The notes beneath the pieces are model-generated. The model saw nothing but the letters and a program-made list of their open reading frames with translations, did not search any database and had not been told where the DNA came from. DNA of 64,000 bases from VFMC01 sp037130535 (GTDB lineage Bacteria > Actinomycetota > Acidimicrobiia > Acidimicrobiales > Ilumatobacteraceae): contig JBAXSU010000002.1 in NCBI GenBank assembly GCA_037130535.1, positions 3,293 through 67,292 on the forward strand. The letters are read 5' to 3'. Within the stretch, counting starts at the first letter, position 1, and every line of letters starts with the position of its first letter. Both the position numbers and the translations under genes were made by a program. Positions 17,195 through 29,068 of the stretch are shown here, piece after piece.

Positions 17195-19281
17195 CCACGT
17201 CGATGGAGGTCGTCAGCCCGTCACACCGCGTGCTCGGCACGTGCCACCACGACTGCCCCGACAGTTGCGGCTGGCAGGTGGAAGTGCGCGACGGCACCGC
17301 TGTGTCGATGCGCGGCAACCCCGCCCACCCCTACAGCCAGGGCGAACTGTGCCCGAAGGTGAACCGCTTCCTCGACCGCGTGTACAGCCCGATGCGTGTC
17401 ACCACGCCCCTGCGGCGGGTGGGCGCGAAGGGCGAGGGCCGCTTCGAGCCGGTGTCGTGGGACGACGCCCTGGCCGAGATCGCCACCCGCTTCCGGCACA
17501 TCATCGACACCGACGGCCCAGGTGCCATCGTGCCGTACACCAGTGCTGGCAATCAGGGCCTGCTCGCACTGTTCTTCGGCGAACGCCTGTGGAACCACCT
17601 CGGCGTGGCCGCCACCTCGGGCGCGCTGTGCGGTCTCACGGCCGGGGCAGGTGCGGCGGCCACCAACGGCACCGGCAAGGCGCTCGACCCCAGCGAGATG
17701 CGCCACTCGAAGCTGATCATCCTGTGGGCCACCAACACCCGGCTCACCAACCGGCACCTCTGGCCCGTCGTCGAAGCGGCCCGCCGCGACGGCGCCCAGG
17801 TGGTGGTGATCGACCCCATCCGCACCATCACCGCCGAGTCGGCCGACTGGTTCCTGCAGCCACTGCCCGGCACCGATGTGGCGCTGATGCTGGCGATGAT
17901 GCACGTGCTGGTGCGCGACGACCTGCTCGACCACGAGTGGATCGCCGCGCACACCGAGGGCTTCGACGAGCTCGCCGCGCACGTGGCCGAGTGGACGCCC
18001 GAACGGGCGGCTTCGGTCACCGGCCTGGCCGCCGCCGACATCGAGCGACTGGCCACGCTGTACGGCACCATCCGGCCGGCGGCGATTCGCACCCTCATCG
18101 GTGGCGAGCACCACGAGCACGGCGCCATGTTCTTCCGCACCCTCGCCTGCCTGCCCGCCCTGGTGGGCGCCTGGCGCGACCTCGGCGGCGGTTTCGCCCG
18201 CAGTGTGGGCGTGTGGTGCGACGCAGCCGTCGACTTCACCGCGCTCACTCGTCCCGATCTGGCCCGACCCGATCTCACGTCTGGCCGCCTGCGGCGCGAC
18301 CTGCCGATGGTGCGCATGGCCGAGTGGCTGAACGACCCGGCCCCCTACGGCGGCCCGCCCGTGCGAGCCCTGGTGGCCGTCGGCGTGAATGCCGTCGTGT
18401 CGGTGCCCAACGCCGCCGGTGTGGTGCGCGGCCTACAACGCGACGACCTGTTCACCGTGGTGCACGAGCAGTTCCTCACCGACACCGCCCGCTTCGCCGA
18501 CATCGTGCTGCCCGCCACCACCCACATCGAGGCAGTCGATGTGGTCACCTCGTGGGGCCACCTCAACATCGGCTGGAACGAAGCCGCCATCGATCCTGTC
18601 GGCGAAGCGGTGAGCAACAGCGAACTCCACCGTCGTCTCGCCGCTGCGCTGGGCTGTACCGAACCAGCGCTGTTCGACGACGACCTCACCGTGCTGCGCG
18701 ACATCCTCCCGGGTATCGACCTCGAGCAGTTGCGTGGCGACGGGTTCGTGCGGGCCCCCGCCTACCCGGCCGACGGACGCCCCTGGGCCGAGGGCGGATT
18801 CCCCACCGCCAGCGGCAAGGTCGAGTTGGCCAGCGACGCACTCGCCGCACGCGGCCTGCCGCGACTACCCACGTACACCCCGGCGAACGAGTCGATGGGC
18901 AGCGCTGCGGCGGCCCGCTTCCCGTTCGCGCTGCTCACCCCCAAACAACACGTCCGCTTCCTGAACTCCAGTTACTCGCACCTGCCCAAGCACGCGGCCG
19001 CCGAAGGTGCCCCCTACGTCGAGATGGTGGCCGCCGATGCCGCAGGTCTCGGGGTGGTCGACGGGCAGTCCGTACGGGTGCACAACGACCGCGGCGAGTT
19101 GCGGGTGCCGGTGAAGGTGACCGAGCGACTGCGGCCTGGCGTGGTGGCCATCCCGTGGGGGTGGTGGGGGGCCAGCCATGCCGACGGCATCGGCGCCAAC
19201 GCCCTCACCAACGACACCCTCACCGACTGGGGCGGCGGCGTCGCCTACAGCGACACCCTCGTCGCCATCACCCCCGCCTGA
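17191..19281 (+). CDS. Molybdopterin-dependent oxidoreductase (DMSO reductase family) with N-terminal 4Fe-4S site
   Basis: A 696-residue single-subunit-type molybdo-enzyme. The N-terminus carries C18-x3-C22-x3-C26 and C54 (CPKVNRF), a 4Fe-4S site, followed by the molybdopterin domains (VSWDDALAEIA, SKLIILWATNTRLTNRHLWP, VVVIDPI) and a C-terminal dinucleotide-binding domain (FALLTPKQHVRFLNSS, VRVHNDRGELRVPVKV). No Tat signal is visible, so it is probably cytoplasmic. GTG 17191 overlaps the preceding stop; ATG 17203 is an alternative. An open frame reaching back to 16105 overlaps the preceding gene in another phase. Physiological substrates are unknown. Confidence 0.87.
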   Translation: MTTSMEVVSPSHRVLGTCHHDCPDSCGWQVEVRDGTAVSMRGNPAHPYSQGELCPKVNRFLDRVYSPMRVTTPLRRVGAKGEGRFEPVSWDDALAEIATRFRHIIDTDGPGAIVPYTSAGNQGLLALFFGERLWNHLGVAATSGALCGLTAGAGAAATNGTGKALDPSEMRHSKLIILWATNTRLTNRHLWPVVEAARRDGAQVVVIDPIRTITAESADWFLQPLPGTDVALMLAMMHVLVRDDLLDHEWIAAHTEGFDELAAHVAEWTPERAASVTGLAAADIERLATLYGTIRPAAIRTLIGGEHHEHGAMFFRTLACLPALVGAWRDLGGGFARSVGVWCDAAVDFTALTRPDLARPDLTSGRLRRDLPMVRMAEWLNDPAPYGGPPVRALVAVGVNAVVSVPNAAGVVRGLQRDDLFTVVHEQFLTDTARFADIVLPATTHIEAVDVVTSWGHLNIGWNEAAIDPVGEAVSNSELHRRLAAALGCTEPALFDDDLTVLRDILPGIDLEQLRGDGFVRAPAYPADGRPWAEGGFPTASGKVELASDALAARGLPRLPTYTPANESMGSAAAARFPFALLTPKQHVRFLNSSYSHLPKHAAAEGAPYVEMVAADAAGLGVVDGQSVRVHNDRGELRVPVKVTERLRPGVVAIPWGWWGASHADGIGANALTNDTLTDWGGGVAYSDTLVAITPA

Positions 19282-19285
19282 CTCG

Positions 19286-19316
19286 CCCAGCCCCAGCCCC
19301 AGCCCCAGCCCCAGCC
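19286..19316. repeat. AGCCCC hexanucleotide tandem repeat
   Basis: Four complete AGCCCC units (19289-19312) plus a partial fifth begin 5 nt after the oxidoreductase stop codon. It is a short microsatellite prone to slippage; no coding role is apparent. Confidence 0.9.
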
Positions 19317-19502
19317 TGATCCGTGAGCCCGGCCGCCCTCCACGCCGGTCGACGCTCACGAAGCTCACTGTTTGGAGAGCGTGGGGCCCGTTCCACCCGG
19401 TGCACGCTCACGGATGTCGGGGGCCGGGACGGGGCGATGGGGCGGGCCGAGGGCGACGTCGGACCGTGGATATGGGGGCCGACCAGCGGAGATGCACCGG
19501 GG

Positions 19503-19508
19503 TAGCCT
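19503..19508 (+). promoter_or_regulatory. -10 element of MgtE-N/CBS gene
   Basis: TAGCCT ends 6 nt before ATG 19515 with no ribosome-binding site, predicting leaderless transcription. Confidence 0.5.
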
Positions 19509-19514
19509 TGCGAG

Positions 19515-20768
19515 ATGGCCGGCGATCTCATCTACGCATTCCGGGTCATGCGCCTGCCGTTGCTCGACGCCGGCGGCTCGCCCATCGGCCGGCTCGAAGA
19601 CATCGTCGTCATCCCGCCCCAGGGGGGTGCCGCGCCTCGCGTGCTCGGCTTCGTCGCGCTCAGCCAGCGCCGCCGCATCTTCGTCAACGTCGGCCGCATC
19701 GGCACCCTCGACAGCGACGGTGCCCGCCTGCGCAGTTGGGACGTCGACCTCAACCCGTTCAAGTCGCGCTCGGGCGAGGTGCTCATCGGCCGCGATCTCA
19801 TCGACAGCCGCGTCGGCGACGAAACCGTCAGCGATGTGGCCCTCGAGCCGGGTGGCGACGGCCGCCAGACCTGGTGGGAGATCAGCAAGGTGCGCCTGGC
19901 CCGGCGCACTGCGCTGCGCCGCCGGCCCAGCTACCGCCTGCTCGACTACGACGAGGTACCCAGCCTGTTCGGTGCCACGGCAGGCAACGAGATCGCCGTC
20001 GAGGCTGCCCGCCTGCGCGACATGCACCCCAGCGACGTGGCCGGCGTCGTGCGCGGCTTGCCACTCACCCAGCGCAAGCAGTTGGCTGCGGTGATGGACG
20101 ACGAACGACTCGCCGACCTGCTCGAAGAACTGCCCGAAAGCGAGCAGTTGCGCATCATCGAAGGCCTCGACCTCGAACGACTCGCCGACGTACTCGAGGA
20201 GATGGAGTACGACGACGCGGCCGACCTGCTGGCCGAAATGCCCGGCGAGCAGCGCACCCGCGTGCTTGACGCGATGGACGATGAGGACGCCGACGTGATG
20301 CGGCGCCTGCTCGCCTACGACGAGGGCACCGCTGGGTCGCTGATGACCCCCGACATCATCGTGCTCGGCCCCACCGCCACCGTGGCCGAAGCCCTGGCCG
20401 AGGTGCGCGACCCCGAGTGGCTCGTCAGCATCGCCGCCCAGGTGTTCGTCGTGCAGCCGCCCTACAAGGCGCCCACCGGCACCTACCTCGGCGTCGTGCA
20501 CTTCCAGCGCCTGCTGCGCGAGCCGCCCAGCATGGAACTCGGCCGCTGCCTCGACCAAGAGCCCACCATCCCGCCCGACATGAGCGAGCGAGAAGTGGCC
20601 GAGCGGTTGGCCAGCTACAACCTGCTCGCCGTCGGCGTGTGCGACGAGTCCGGACGACTGCTCGGTGCCATCACCGTCGACGACGTACTCGACCGCACAT
20701 TGCCCGCCGGGTGGCGCCAGCGTCGCCGAGTGTCGACCCACCCCGCGCAGCAGGGGGCGGGCACATGA
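19515..20768 (+). CDS. PRC-barrel / MgtE N-domain / CBS protein without transporter domain
   Basis: A 417-residue cytoplasmic protein. A PRC-barrel-like region (about 1-160, SPIGRLEDIVVIPP, VRSWDVDLN-like strands) precedes the superhelical MgtE N-domain (about 165-280, repeated LADLLEELPESE and DDAADLLAEMP motifs). A CBS pair follows (GTAGSLMTPDIIVLGPTATVAEAL through LGAITVDDVLDRTLP). In MgtE these parts sense Mg2+ and gate a membrane channel, but the channel domain is absent here. It overlaps the DUF1003 gene by ATGA, so a partnership with that membrane protein is likely. Function is inferred from domains only. Confidence 0.82.
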   Translation: MAGDLIYAFRVMRLPLLDAGGSPIGRLEDIVVIPPQGGAAPRVLGFVALSQRRRIFVNVGRIGTLDSDGARLRSWDVDLNPFKSRSGEVLIGRDLIDSRVGDETVSDVALEPGGDGRQTWWEISKVRLARRTALRRRPSYRLLDYDEVPSLFGATAGNEIAVEAARLRDMHPSDVAGVVRGLPLTQRKQLAAVMDDERLADLLEELPESEQLRIIEGLDLERLADVLEEMEYDDAADLLAEMPGEQRTRVLDAMDDEDADVMRRLLAYDEGTAGSLMTPDIIVLGPTATVAEALAEVRDPEWLVSIAAQVFVVQPPYKAPTGTYLGVVHFQRLLREPPSMELGRCLDQEPTIPPDMSEREVAERLASYNLLAVGVCDESGRLLGAITVDDVLDRTLPAGWRQRRRVSTHPAQQGAGT

Positions 20769-21310
20769 CCCGGCGCGACGACCTCACCACACCGCGCCAG
20801 CCGCGCCGTATCGACGTCCACTACGACTCGGAGGCCTTCGGCCGCTTCAGCGAGAGTGTCGCTCGATTCATCGGCACCGGCCGCTTCCTCGTCTACCAGA
20901 CCGTGTTCTGTATCGCGTGGGTGGTGTGGAACTTCCTCGGTCCGAGCAGCCTGCGCTTCGACCCGTGGCAGTTCATCGGCCTCACCCTGTTGCTGTCGCT
21001 GCAGGCCGCCTACGCTGCGCCGCTCATCCTGCTCGCCCAGAACCGGCAGGAGCAGCGCGACCGGGTGCAGACCGAACTCGATCGCCGGGTGGCCGAACGC
21101 ACCCAGGCCGATACCGAGTTCCTCGCCCGCGAGATCGCGAGCATCCGCCTGTCCCTGGCCGATGTGGCCACCACCAGCGAGGTGGGCGAGTACCTCGAGC
21201 GGCTCACCGACGCGGTCGAGCGGATGAACGAACGCCTCGGCGAACTCGAGGTCAGGGCCACCAAGGCCGAGCCCGGCTCCGCAGCGCTCGATCAGCCGCG
21301 AGACGACTGA
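20765..21310 (+). CDS. DUF1003 membrane protein
   Basis: A 181-residue protein with two transmembrane helices, about 44-62 (VYQTVFCIAWVVWNFLG) and 70-92 (FIGLTLLLSLQAAYAAPLILLA), the DUF1003 hallmark. QNRQEQRDR follows, then a long charged coiled-coil-like C-terminus (about 100-165). DUF1003 proteins are frequently encoded beside MgtE-N/CBS proteins, and here ATG 20765 overlaps the stop of that gene as ATGA. The pair may be a split Mg2+-responsive membrane module. The end overlaps the convergent hydrolase gene by 19 nt. Confidence 0.82.
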   Translation: MTRRDDLTTPRQPRRIDVHYDSEAFGRFSESVARFIGTGRFLVYQTVFCIAWVVWNFLGPSSLRFDPWQFIGLTLLLSLQAAYAAPLILLAQNRQEQRDRVQTELDRRVAERTQADTEFLAREIASIRLSLADVATTSEVGEYLERLTDAVERMNERLGELEVRATKAEPGSAALDQPRDD

Positions 21311-22176
21311 GTGTCGCCCGCCGCCACGGCCGCGGCGACCTGGTCGACGAGGGCGCGAGTGGCGGCGCTGAACTCGGTCGGAGACTCCCACGGCACCAGG
21401 TGGTCGCCCGCCACCTCCACCGCGTGGGCCCCCAGGGCAGCGGCCAGTTCGCGCTGCTTGCGCGGCCGCACCAAGCGGTCGCGGGTGGTGATGAGCGCCG
21501 CCGCAGGTTTGCCGAGCAGATGCGCCCACGGTCGGGCGTCGTAGCGGCTGAGCGCGAGCCCGGCATGCACGATGGCCACCGAATCGCCGCGTCGGGTCTC
21601 GGCCTCGAGCCACGGAACCAACTCGTGCAGCGGATGGTCGGGCCCCATCAGCCGGGCCAGGCCGAACCGCAACGAGCGGGGGAACGCCCATGAGCGCAGC
21701 AACGGACCGAGCAGGCGGACTGTGCGCCACCGCAGCCGCTCGGCGCGGGTGGCCCGCCACTCGAGCGCTGTGGCCTGCACCACCATGCCCGCCACCAGAT
21801 CGGGGTGTCGATGAGCGAGGTGCAGGCTGATCGGTCCACCCATCGAGTAGCCCACGGTGATGACCGGACCCACACCCAACACCCGAAGCATCTCGGCAGC
21901 ATCGTCGGCAGCGTCGTCGAGGTGGAACGGTGCCGTGGTGCGCAGCCCGCGGCCGTGCCCGCGGTGGTCGATGCCGATGAACGAGTAGCGCTCGGCCAGA
22001 GCCTCGTACGCGGTGAAGAACTGCAGGTCGGCGCTGGCCGTCCAGCCGTGCAGCAGCAGCACCGTGGGCGCAGCGGGATCAGCATGCTGGTGGTGACGGA
22101 TGAACACCTCACCGCTGCCAGGCAGCAGCACGGTTCGACCCGGAGGCAACCAGGGCAAGCGCAGCGGCGTGCTCAC
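21292..22176 (-). CDS. Alpha/beta hydrolase (Ser nucleophile)
   Basis: A 294-residue alpha/beta hydrolase. TVLLLHGWTASADLQFF gives the oxyanion hole, GIDHRGHGRG is typical of the family, and VGYSMGGPIS is the nucleophile elbow with Ser. The acid is probably in TTRDRLVRP and the base is His in VAGDHLVPWES. It could be an esterase, lipase or C-C hydrolase. GTG 22176 overlaps the stop of the upstream dehydrogenase-like gene as GTGA; the upstream extension to 22617 lies inside that gene and is excluded. Confidence 0.82.
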   Translation of the reverse strand: MSTPLRLPWLPPGRTVLLPGSGEVFIRHHQHADPAAPTVLLLHGWTASADLQFFTAYEALAERYSFIGIDHRGHGRGLRTTAPFHLDDAADDAAEMLRVLGVGPVITVGYSMGGPISLHLAHRHPDLVAGMVVQATALEWRATRAERLRWRTVRLLGPLLRSWAFPRSLRFGLARLMGPDHPLHELVPWLEAETRRGDSVAIVHAGLALSRYDARPWAHLLGKPAAALITTRDRLVRPRKQRELAAALGAHAVEVAGDHLVPWESPTEFSAATRALVDQVAAAVAAGDTQSSRG

Positions 22177-23165
22177 GTATGGGCCACCCGGGCGATGCCC
22201 GTGTACTCCTGCAGCAACACACCTGCATCGGCCGCGCCCGCCAAGAGCCAGGTGGTCGGCACGTGCTCGGAACCCGCCACAGTCAGCCCGGTGGGCAGCG
22301 CGCCGGTGGTGCACGCTTCGGCGAACAGTGCTGCCACGGTGCCGGCCATGTCGCCGGTACGACCGACGGCCCCCACCACTTCCGTCACCCGGGCACCATC
22401 GGCTGCTGCCCCGCGCACCTCGACCCGAATGGCACCCCGGTCGCCCTCGCGGTGCGGCGGCGCCAACAGCGGCAGCCGGGCCGTCATCCGGTCGCGACGC
22501 CTTGCCGACACCCGAGCCGAGATGCGCTCGGCCTCGGGAAATGCCCGTTGCAGCAGCAGTGGCTCGGGCAATGCGCCGCGGTAGCAGTCGGCGGGCCCGA
22601 TGGGCTCGGGGAACCACACCAGCTCACGGCCACTGCCACCCGGCCGCTCGAACCATTCGCCGTCGTGCCATCCGACAGCGCGCGACCCGAGCGCGTCGTG
22701 GTGTTGCCGGGCGCATGCCGGGCCGCCCGTGCCATGCATCGCGACGTGGATCTCGTCGATGGTTGCCATCTGGTCGCCGAGATACCGGGCGAGTAGCCCC
22801 GACAACCCCGGCGACATCCCAGCACCCACCACCAGGCAGCAATCCACCCGGGTGGCGGCGGCGCCGAGGTCGCACAACGCTGGCACATCGTCGAGGTCGT
22901 CGCCCAGGCTCACCACGTGCACTCCTTCGGCCAACAGGGCCGACACCACCGGTGCCTGTGGTGCTGGCGTCGCCACCACCACGGCATCGACCGCACCGAG
23001 TTCGGCGACCGACGCGAGCACGATGCCGCCGAACCGCTTCGACGCCTTGCCAGCAACAGCCTGATCGATGTCGAACCAGGCCGTGCGCAGACCGCGGTGT
23101 CGGAGAGTCCGCCCCACCGCTTGGCCCGACACACCGGCACCGACGACGCCCACGATGGCGGTCAT
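22173..23165 (-). CDS. Saccharopine dehydrogenase-like NAD(P)-binding protein
   Basis: A 330-residue protein with an N-terminal Rossmann fold: VGVVGAGVSGQAVGRTL holds GxGxxG at about 7-12, AWFDIDQ ends strand 2, and VDAVVVATPAPQAP strand 4. The central part (LVVGAGMSPGLSGLLARYL) resembles saccharopine-dehydrogenase-like or homospermidine-synthase-like proteins. The substrate is unknown. ATG 23165 is chosen because the Rossmann strand begins three residues later; the longer frame adds Cys/Arg-rich residues without conservation. It is coupled to the downstream alpha/beta hydrolase by a 4-nt overlap. Confidence 0.7.
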   Translation of the reverse strand: MTAIVGVVGAGVSGQAVGRTLRHRGLRTAWFDIDQAVAGKASKRFGGIVLASVAELGAVDAVVVATPAPQAPVVSALLAEGVHVVSLGDDLDDVPALCDLGAAATRVDCCLVVGAGMSPGLSGLLARYLGDQMATIDEIHVAMHGTGGPACARQHHDALGSRAVGWHDGEWFERPGGSGRELVWFPEPIGPADCYRGALPEPLLLQRAFPEAERISARVSARRRDRMTARLPLLAPPHREGDRGAIRVEVRGAAADGARVTEVVGAVGRTGDMAGTVAALFAEACTTGALPTGLTVAGSEHVPTTWLLAGAADAGVLLQEYTGIARVAHT

Positions 23166-23172
23166 CGGCGAC

Positions 23173-23307
23173 TCATGAACCGGGTACGCGGAGTTCGCGC
23201 CAACCGCCCTCCTGCGGCGGCACCCCGCCGTTGCCACGCAGGCGCAGGACACCCGCCACGAGGCTGGCGATCGAGAGCGCGACCAGCGCCCGGCGGAGCA
23301 ATTTCAT
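23173..23307 (-). CDS. Small membrane protein, 44 residues
   Basis: MKLLRRALVALSIASLVAGV forms one basic-start hydrophobic helix, followed by a short Gly/Pro segment (RLRGNGGVPPQEGGWREL). It lies between tRNA-Ile and the dehydrogenase-like gene, 7 nt before the latter's ATG, so it may be the first gene of that operon. The ordered motif after the helix argues against random translation, but no function is known to me. Confidence 0.5.
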   Translation of the reverse strand: MKLLRRALVALSIASLVAGVLRLRGNGGVPPQEGGWRELRVPGS

Positions 23308-23343
23308 GGCTCCAGCGTACGCAGGTGCGACGGGATGCAGCGG

Positions 23344-23417
23344 TGGGGCTAACAAGAATCGAACTTGTGACCTCATCCTTATCAGGGATGCGCTCTAACC
23401 GACTGAGCTATAGCCCC
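23344..23417 (-). tRNA. tRNA-Ile (anticodon GAT)
   Basis: A 74-nt cloverleaf on the minus strand with acceptor GGGGCTA/TAGCCCC, D-arm GCTCAGTCGGTTAGAGC, anticodon loop CTGATAA (anticodon GAT) and T-arm containing AGTTCGATTCT. CCA is not encoded. It follows the gyrA-DUF3566 block, as in many actinobacteria. Confidence 0.97.
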
Positions 23418-23457
23418 GCTAGCAGGTCGCCAGGCTATCGGTCGCGCGGCGATTCCC

Positions 23458-24240
23458 TCAACTGCGTTCGACGCCGGCGACAGGCACAACACCCTCGGGC
23501 GGCCGAGGCTTCACCACGACTTCCTCTTCGAGCACGCTCACCCGGATACCGCCCACCAGGTCGGTGATGAGGTTGAACAACGTGGCCAACAGCACGATGA
23601 AGCCGGTGAGGCCGACCGCGACGAACAGCCCCGCTACCCAGGCGTTGTGGTAGATCTGCCCGCCCTTGAACTCGAAACTCGACCACCCGAACTGCTCGAA
23701 GAACTGCTCGACGTTGTCGATCGTGCCCGTGGCGTAGGCGACGTTCCACAGCAGCACACCCGCAGTGAGGCACACCACGTACAGCACCGCATTGAAGACG
23801 AGCGCCACTTTGAACACGCTCCAGGTGTCGACGTGGCGCACCACCCGGGTGACCCGGCGCACCCGGGGGCGACGCTGGAACAACAACTGACGGGGCAGCA
23901 CGCCGGCTGACGCGAGCGCCGCGCCGGCCGGAGACGACGAGACGGGGTGCGGCACCGGCGCCGGGGCGTCGGTGACCGGTTCGGGCATCGCCTCCACGAT
24001 CGACGGCAGCACCGGCGCAACCAGCGGCGCGGGCGCGTCGCCGACCTTGCTCAACTCCTCGAGCGGGTCGGGAACCACGGTGCGCGCGCGGCGCGACGTC
24101 GTGGGGCTGGCGTCGCCGGAGGTCACGCCGTCGAGTGTAGAGAACCCGGCGGTGCGCTCGGGCGCGGTCGTGGTGGGTCGGGTCGGCAGCGCACCGACCT
24201 CAGGGCCCGGCGGTGGCACGAGCGGAGGCGTCGACGGCAC
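23458..24240 (-). CDS. DUF3566 transmembrane protein
   Basis: A 260-residue protein with a Pro/Ala-rich disordered N-terminal half. The conserved C-terminal domain is RHVDTWSVFKVALVFNAVLYVV as helix 1 and GLFVAVGLTGFIVLLATLFNLITDLVGGI as helix 2, linked by an extracytoplasmic loop ending in FEFKGGQIYHNAW. DUF3566 proteins sit directly downstream of gyrA in actinobacteria, the Rv0007 position; their role is not settled. The 5' end overlaps the preceding small gene by 41 nt. GTG 24219 is an alternative start but would still overlap. Confidence 0.82.
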   Translation of the reverse strand: MPSTPPLVPPPGPEVGALPTRPTTTAPERTAGFSTLDGVTSGDASPTTSRRARTVVPDPLEELSKVGDAPAPLVAPVLPSIVEAMPEPVTDAPAPVPHPVSSSPAGAALASAGVLPRQLLFQRRPRVRRVTRVVRHVDTWSVFKVALVFNAVLYVVCLTAGVLLWNVAYATGTIDNVEQFFEQFGWSSFEFKGGQIYHNAWVAGLFVAVGLTGFIVLLATLFNLITDLVGGIRVSVLEEEVVVKPRPPEGVVPVAGVERS

Positions 24241-24503
24241 CCACTGTCACCGTCACCAGCACCTCGTCGCCGCGTACATCGAACGACTGCAGCGAGGCGC
24301 CATTGGCGGTAGCCACCGCGGCCGCCGTGGCCCGACCGCCATGCACCCCGGCCAGCGCTGCTGCGTCGGCGGCGATCTGGGCCCGCTGACGCTGCACCAC
24401 CACCACACCAGCGCGGCCGACACCGGTGGCCAAGAGCGCGCCGAGCACCAGTGCCACGGGCACCATCAACACGACCTGACCTCGGTCGCGGAGCGGGCCG
24501 CGG

Positions 24504-26992
<2,489 letters not shown>

Positions 26993-26993
<1 letters not shown>

Positions 26994-28951
26994 CAGAAGT
27001 CGAGGTTCCTCACGTCGCGGGCATTGGTGGTGATGAACTGCTTGCGCAGATCGACGTCGTCGCCCATGAGCACGCTCATGATCTCGTCGGCCAATGCGGC
27101 CTCTTCGACGGTGACCTGGAGCAGGGTGCGCGACCCGGCGTCCATCGTGGTGCCGCGCAGTTCTTCCCAGTCCATCTCGCCCAGGCCCTTCAGGCGCTGG
27201 AACTCCTTCTTGTGGTTGGGCCGTTCTGCGAGGAAGCGGGCCTTGGCCACATCGTCTTTCAGATACACCTTCTCCTTGCCGACCTCAGTTGAGTACAGCG
27301 GCGGCTGGGCGATGTAGACGAATCCAGCGTCGACCATCGGGCGCATCTGGCGGTAGAAGAACGTGAGCAACAGGGTGCGGATGTGGCTGCCGTCGACATC
27401 GGCGTCGGCCAGCACGATGACCTTGTGGTAGCGAGCCTTGGCGGCGTCGAACTCTTCGCCGATGCCGCCACCGATGGCCGTTACGAGGTTCTGCACTTCG
27501 TTGTTCTTCAGCATCTTGTCGATGCGGGCCCGCTCGACATTGAGGATCTTGCCGCGGATGGGAAGGATGGCCTGTGTGCGCGGGTCGCGTGCGTCGAGCG
27601 CAGTGCCACCGGCCGAGTCGCCCTCGACGATGAACAGTTCGCTCTCGGCCGGGTTGCCGCTGGTGCAGTCCTTCAACTTGTCGGGCATGCCCGCGCCGCT
27701 GAGCGCGGTCTTGCGGCGAATGGCGTTGCGCGCGTTCTTCGCCGCCACACGCGCCTGCGCTGCGGCCTGTGCCTTCTTCACGAGACGGTTGGCCTCGGTG
27801 GGGTTCTCTTCCAGCCACTCGGCCAACTTCTCGTTGGTGGCCTTCTGCACGAACGAACGCATGGGCACGTTGCCGAGCTTGGCCTTGGTCTGGCCCTCGA
27901 ACTGGGGCTCACGCAGCTTCACCGCGACGATGGCGGTGATGCCCTCGCGGATGTCTTCGCCGAGGAGGTTGTCGTCTTTCTCTTTCAGCAGGTTCTTGGC
28001 GCGGGCGTACTTGTTGACCACGCTGGTGAGGGCTGTCTTGAAGCCCTCGACGTGCATCCCGCCTTCGATGGTGGAGATGCCGTTCGCATAGCCGTGGATG
28101 CCCTCGTGGTATCCGGTGTTCCACTGCACGGCGATGTCGAGGGTCTGACCACCTTCGGTGTCGTCGTCTTCGTAGTGCGCCACCTTGGTGAACAGCGCCT
28201 CCTTCGAGGCGTTGAGGTGTTTCACGAAGTCGACGATGCCACCCTTGTAGAGGTAGGTGACCTCCTGCTCGCGGCCGGGCCGTTCGTCGCGGAACACGAT
28301 CTCGAGGCCCTTGTTGAGGAACGCCATCGTCTGCAGTCGTTCGAGCACGGTGCGGGCCACGAACTCGGTGCCTTCGGCCACGAAAATGCCGGCGTCGGGC
28401 CAGAACGACACACTGGTGCCGGTGCGCCGACCCTTGGCTGGCGTGGACCCGGTGACGGCGATCTTGCCCTGCGGCTTGCCGCCCTTCGCGTACTCCTGCG
28501 TGTAGCGATTGCCGTCGCGGTCGATCTCGAGCAGCAGGCGTTCGCTGAGCGCGTTCACCACGCTGACACCCACGCCGTGTAGACCGCCCGACACCTTGTA
28601 GCCCTCGCCGCCGAACTTGCCGCCGGCGTGCAGCACGGTGAGCACCACCTCAGCCGCACTCTTGCCCTTGTGCGGCCCGGAGGGGTAGGGGTCGACCGGG
28701 ATGCCACGACCGTTGTCGTCGACGCGACAGCCACCGTTGTCCAACAAGGTGACGCCGATGCGGGTACAGAACCCGGCCATCGCTTCGTCGACGGAGTTGT
28801 CGACCACCTCCCAGATGAGGTGGTGTAAACCGGCTAGTCCGGTAGAGCCGATGTACATCCCGGGGCGTTTGCGGACCGGGTCGAGACCCTCGAGCACCTG
28901 GATGTCCTTGGCCCCGTAATCGGCAGTTGGCTTGTTGGTGTCAGCGGACAC
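26993..28951 (-). CDS. gyrB: DNA gyrase subunit B
   Basis: A 652-residue ATPase subunit of gyrase. The GHKL ATP site is visible (EVVDNSVDEAMAG with the Asn/Glu pair, DNGRGIPVD, GGLHGVGVSVVNALS). The TOPRIM domain carries EGDSAGGTA and ADADVDGSHIRTLLLTFFYRQ, the acidic Mg-binding residues for cleavage. It is the compact actinobacterial/Gram-positive length without the enterobacterial insertion. It follows the dciA gene with a 173-nt gap that contains a candidate TAGGAT -10 at 29069-29074. Confidence 0.99.
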
Positions 28952-29068
28952 GCGGAACCTCGATCACTCGGCGGGAAAACTGGTCGTGACCAGCAACTTC
29001 AGTGGCGACACGGAGGCTGACGGAGGGGGACTGACGACAGGCCAGCCGGGGTCGCGACGACGGTCGAC

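Noticed and set aside
27383..28582. A 399-codon open frame opposite gyrB
   Set aside because: Same shadow effect; no recognisable motif, no promoter or ribosome-binding site.
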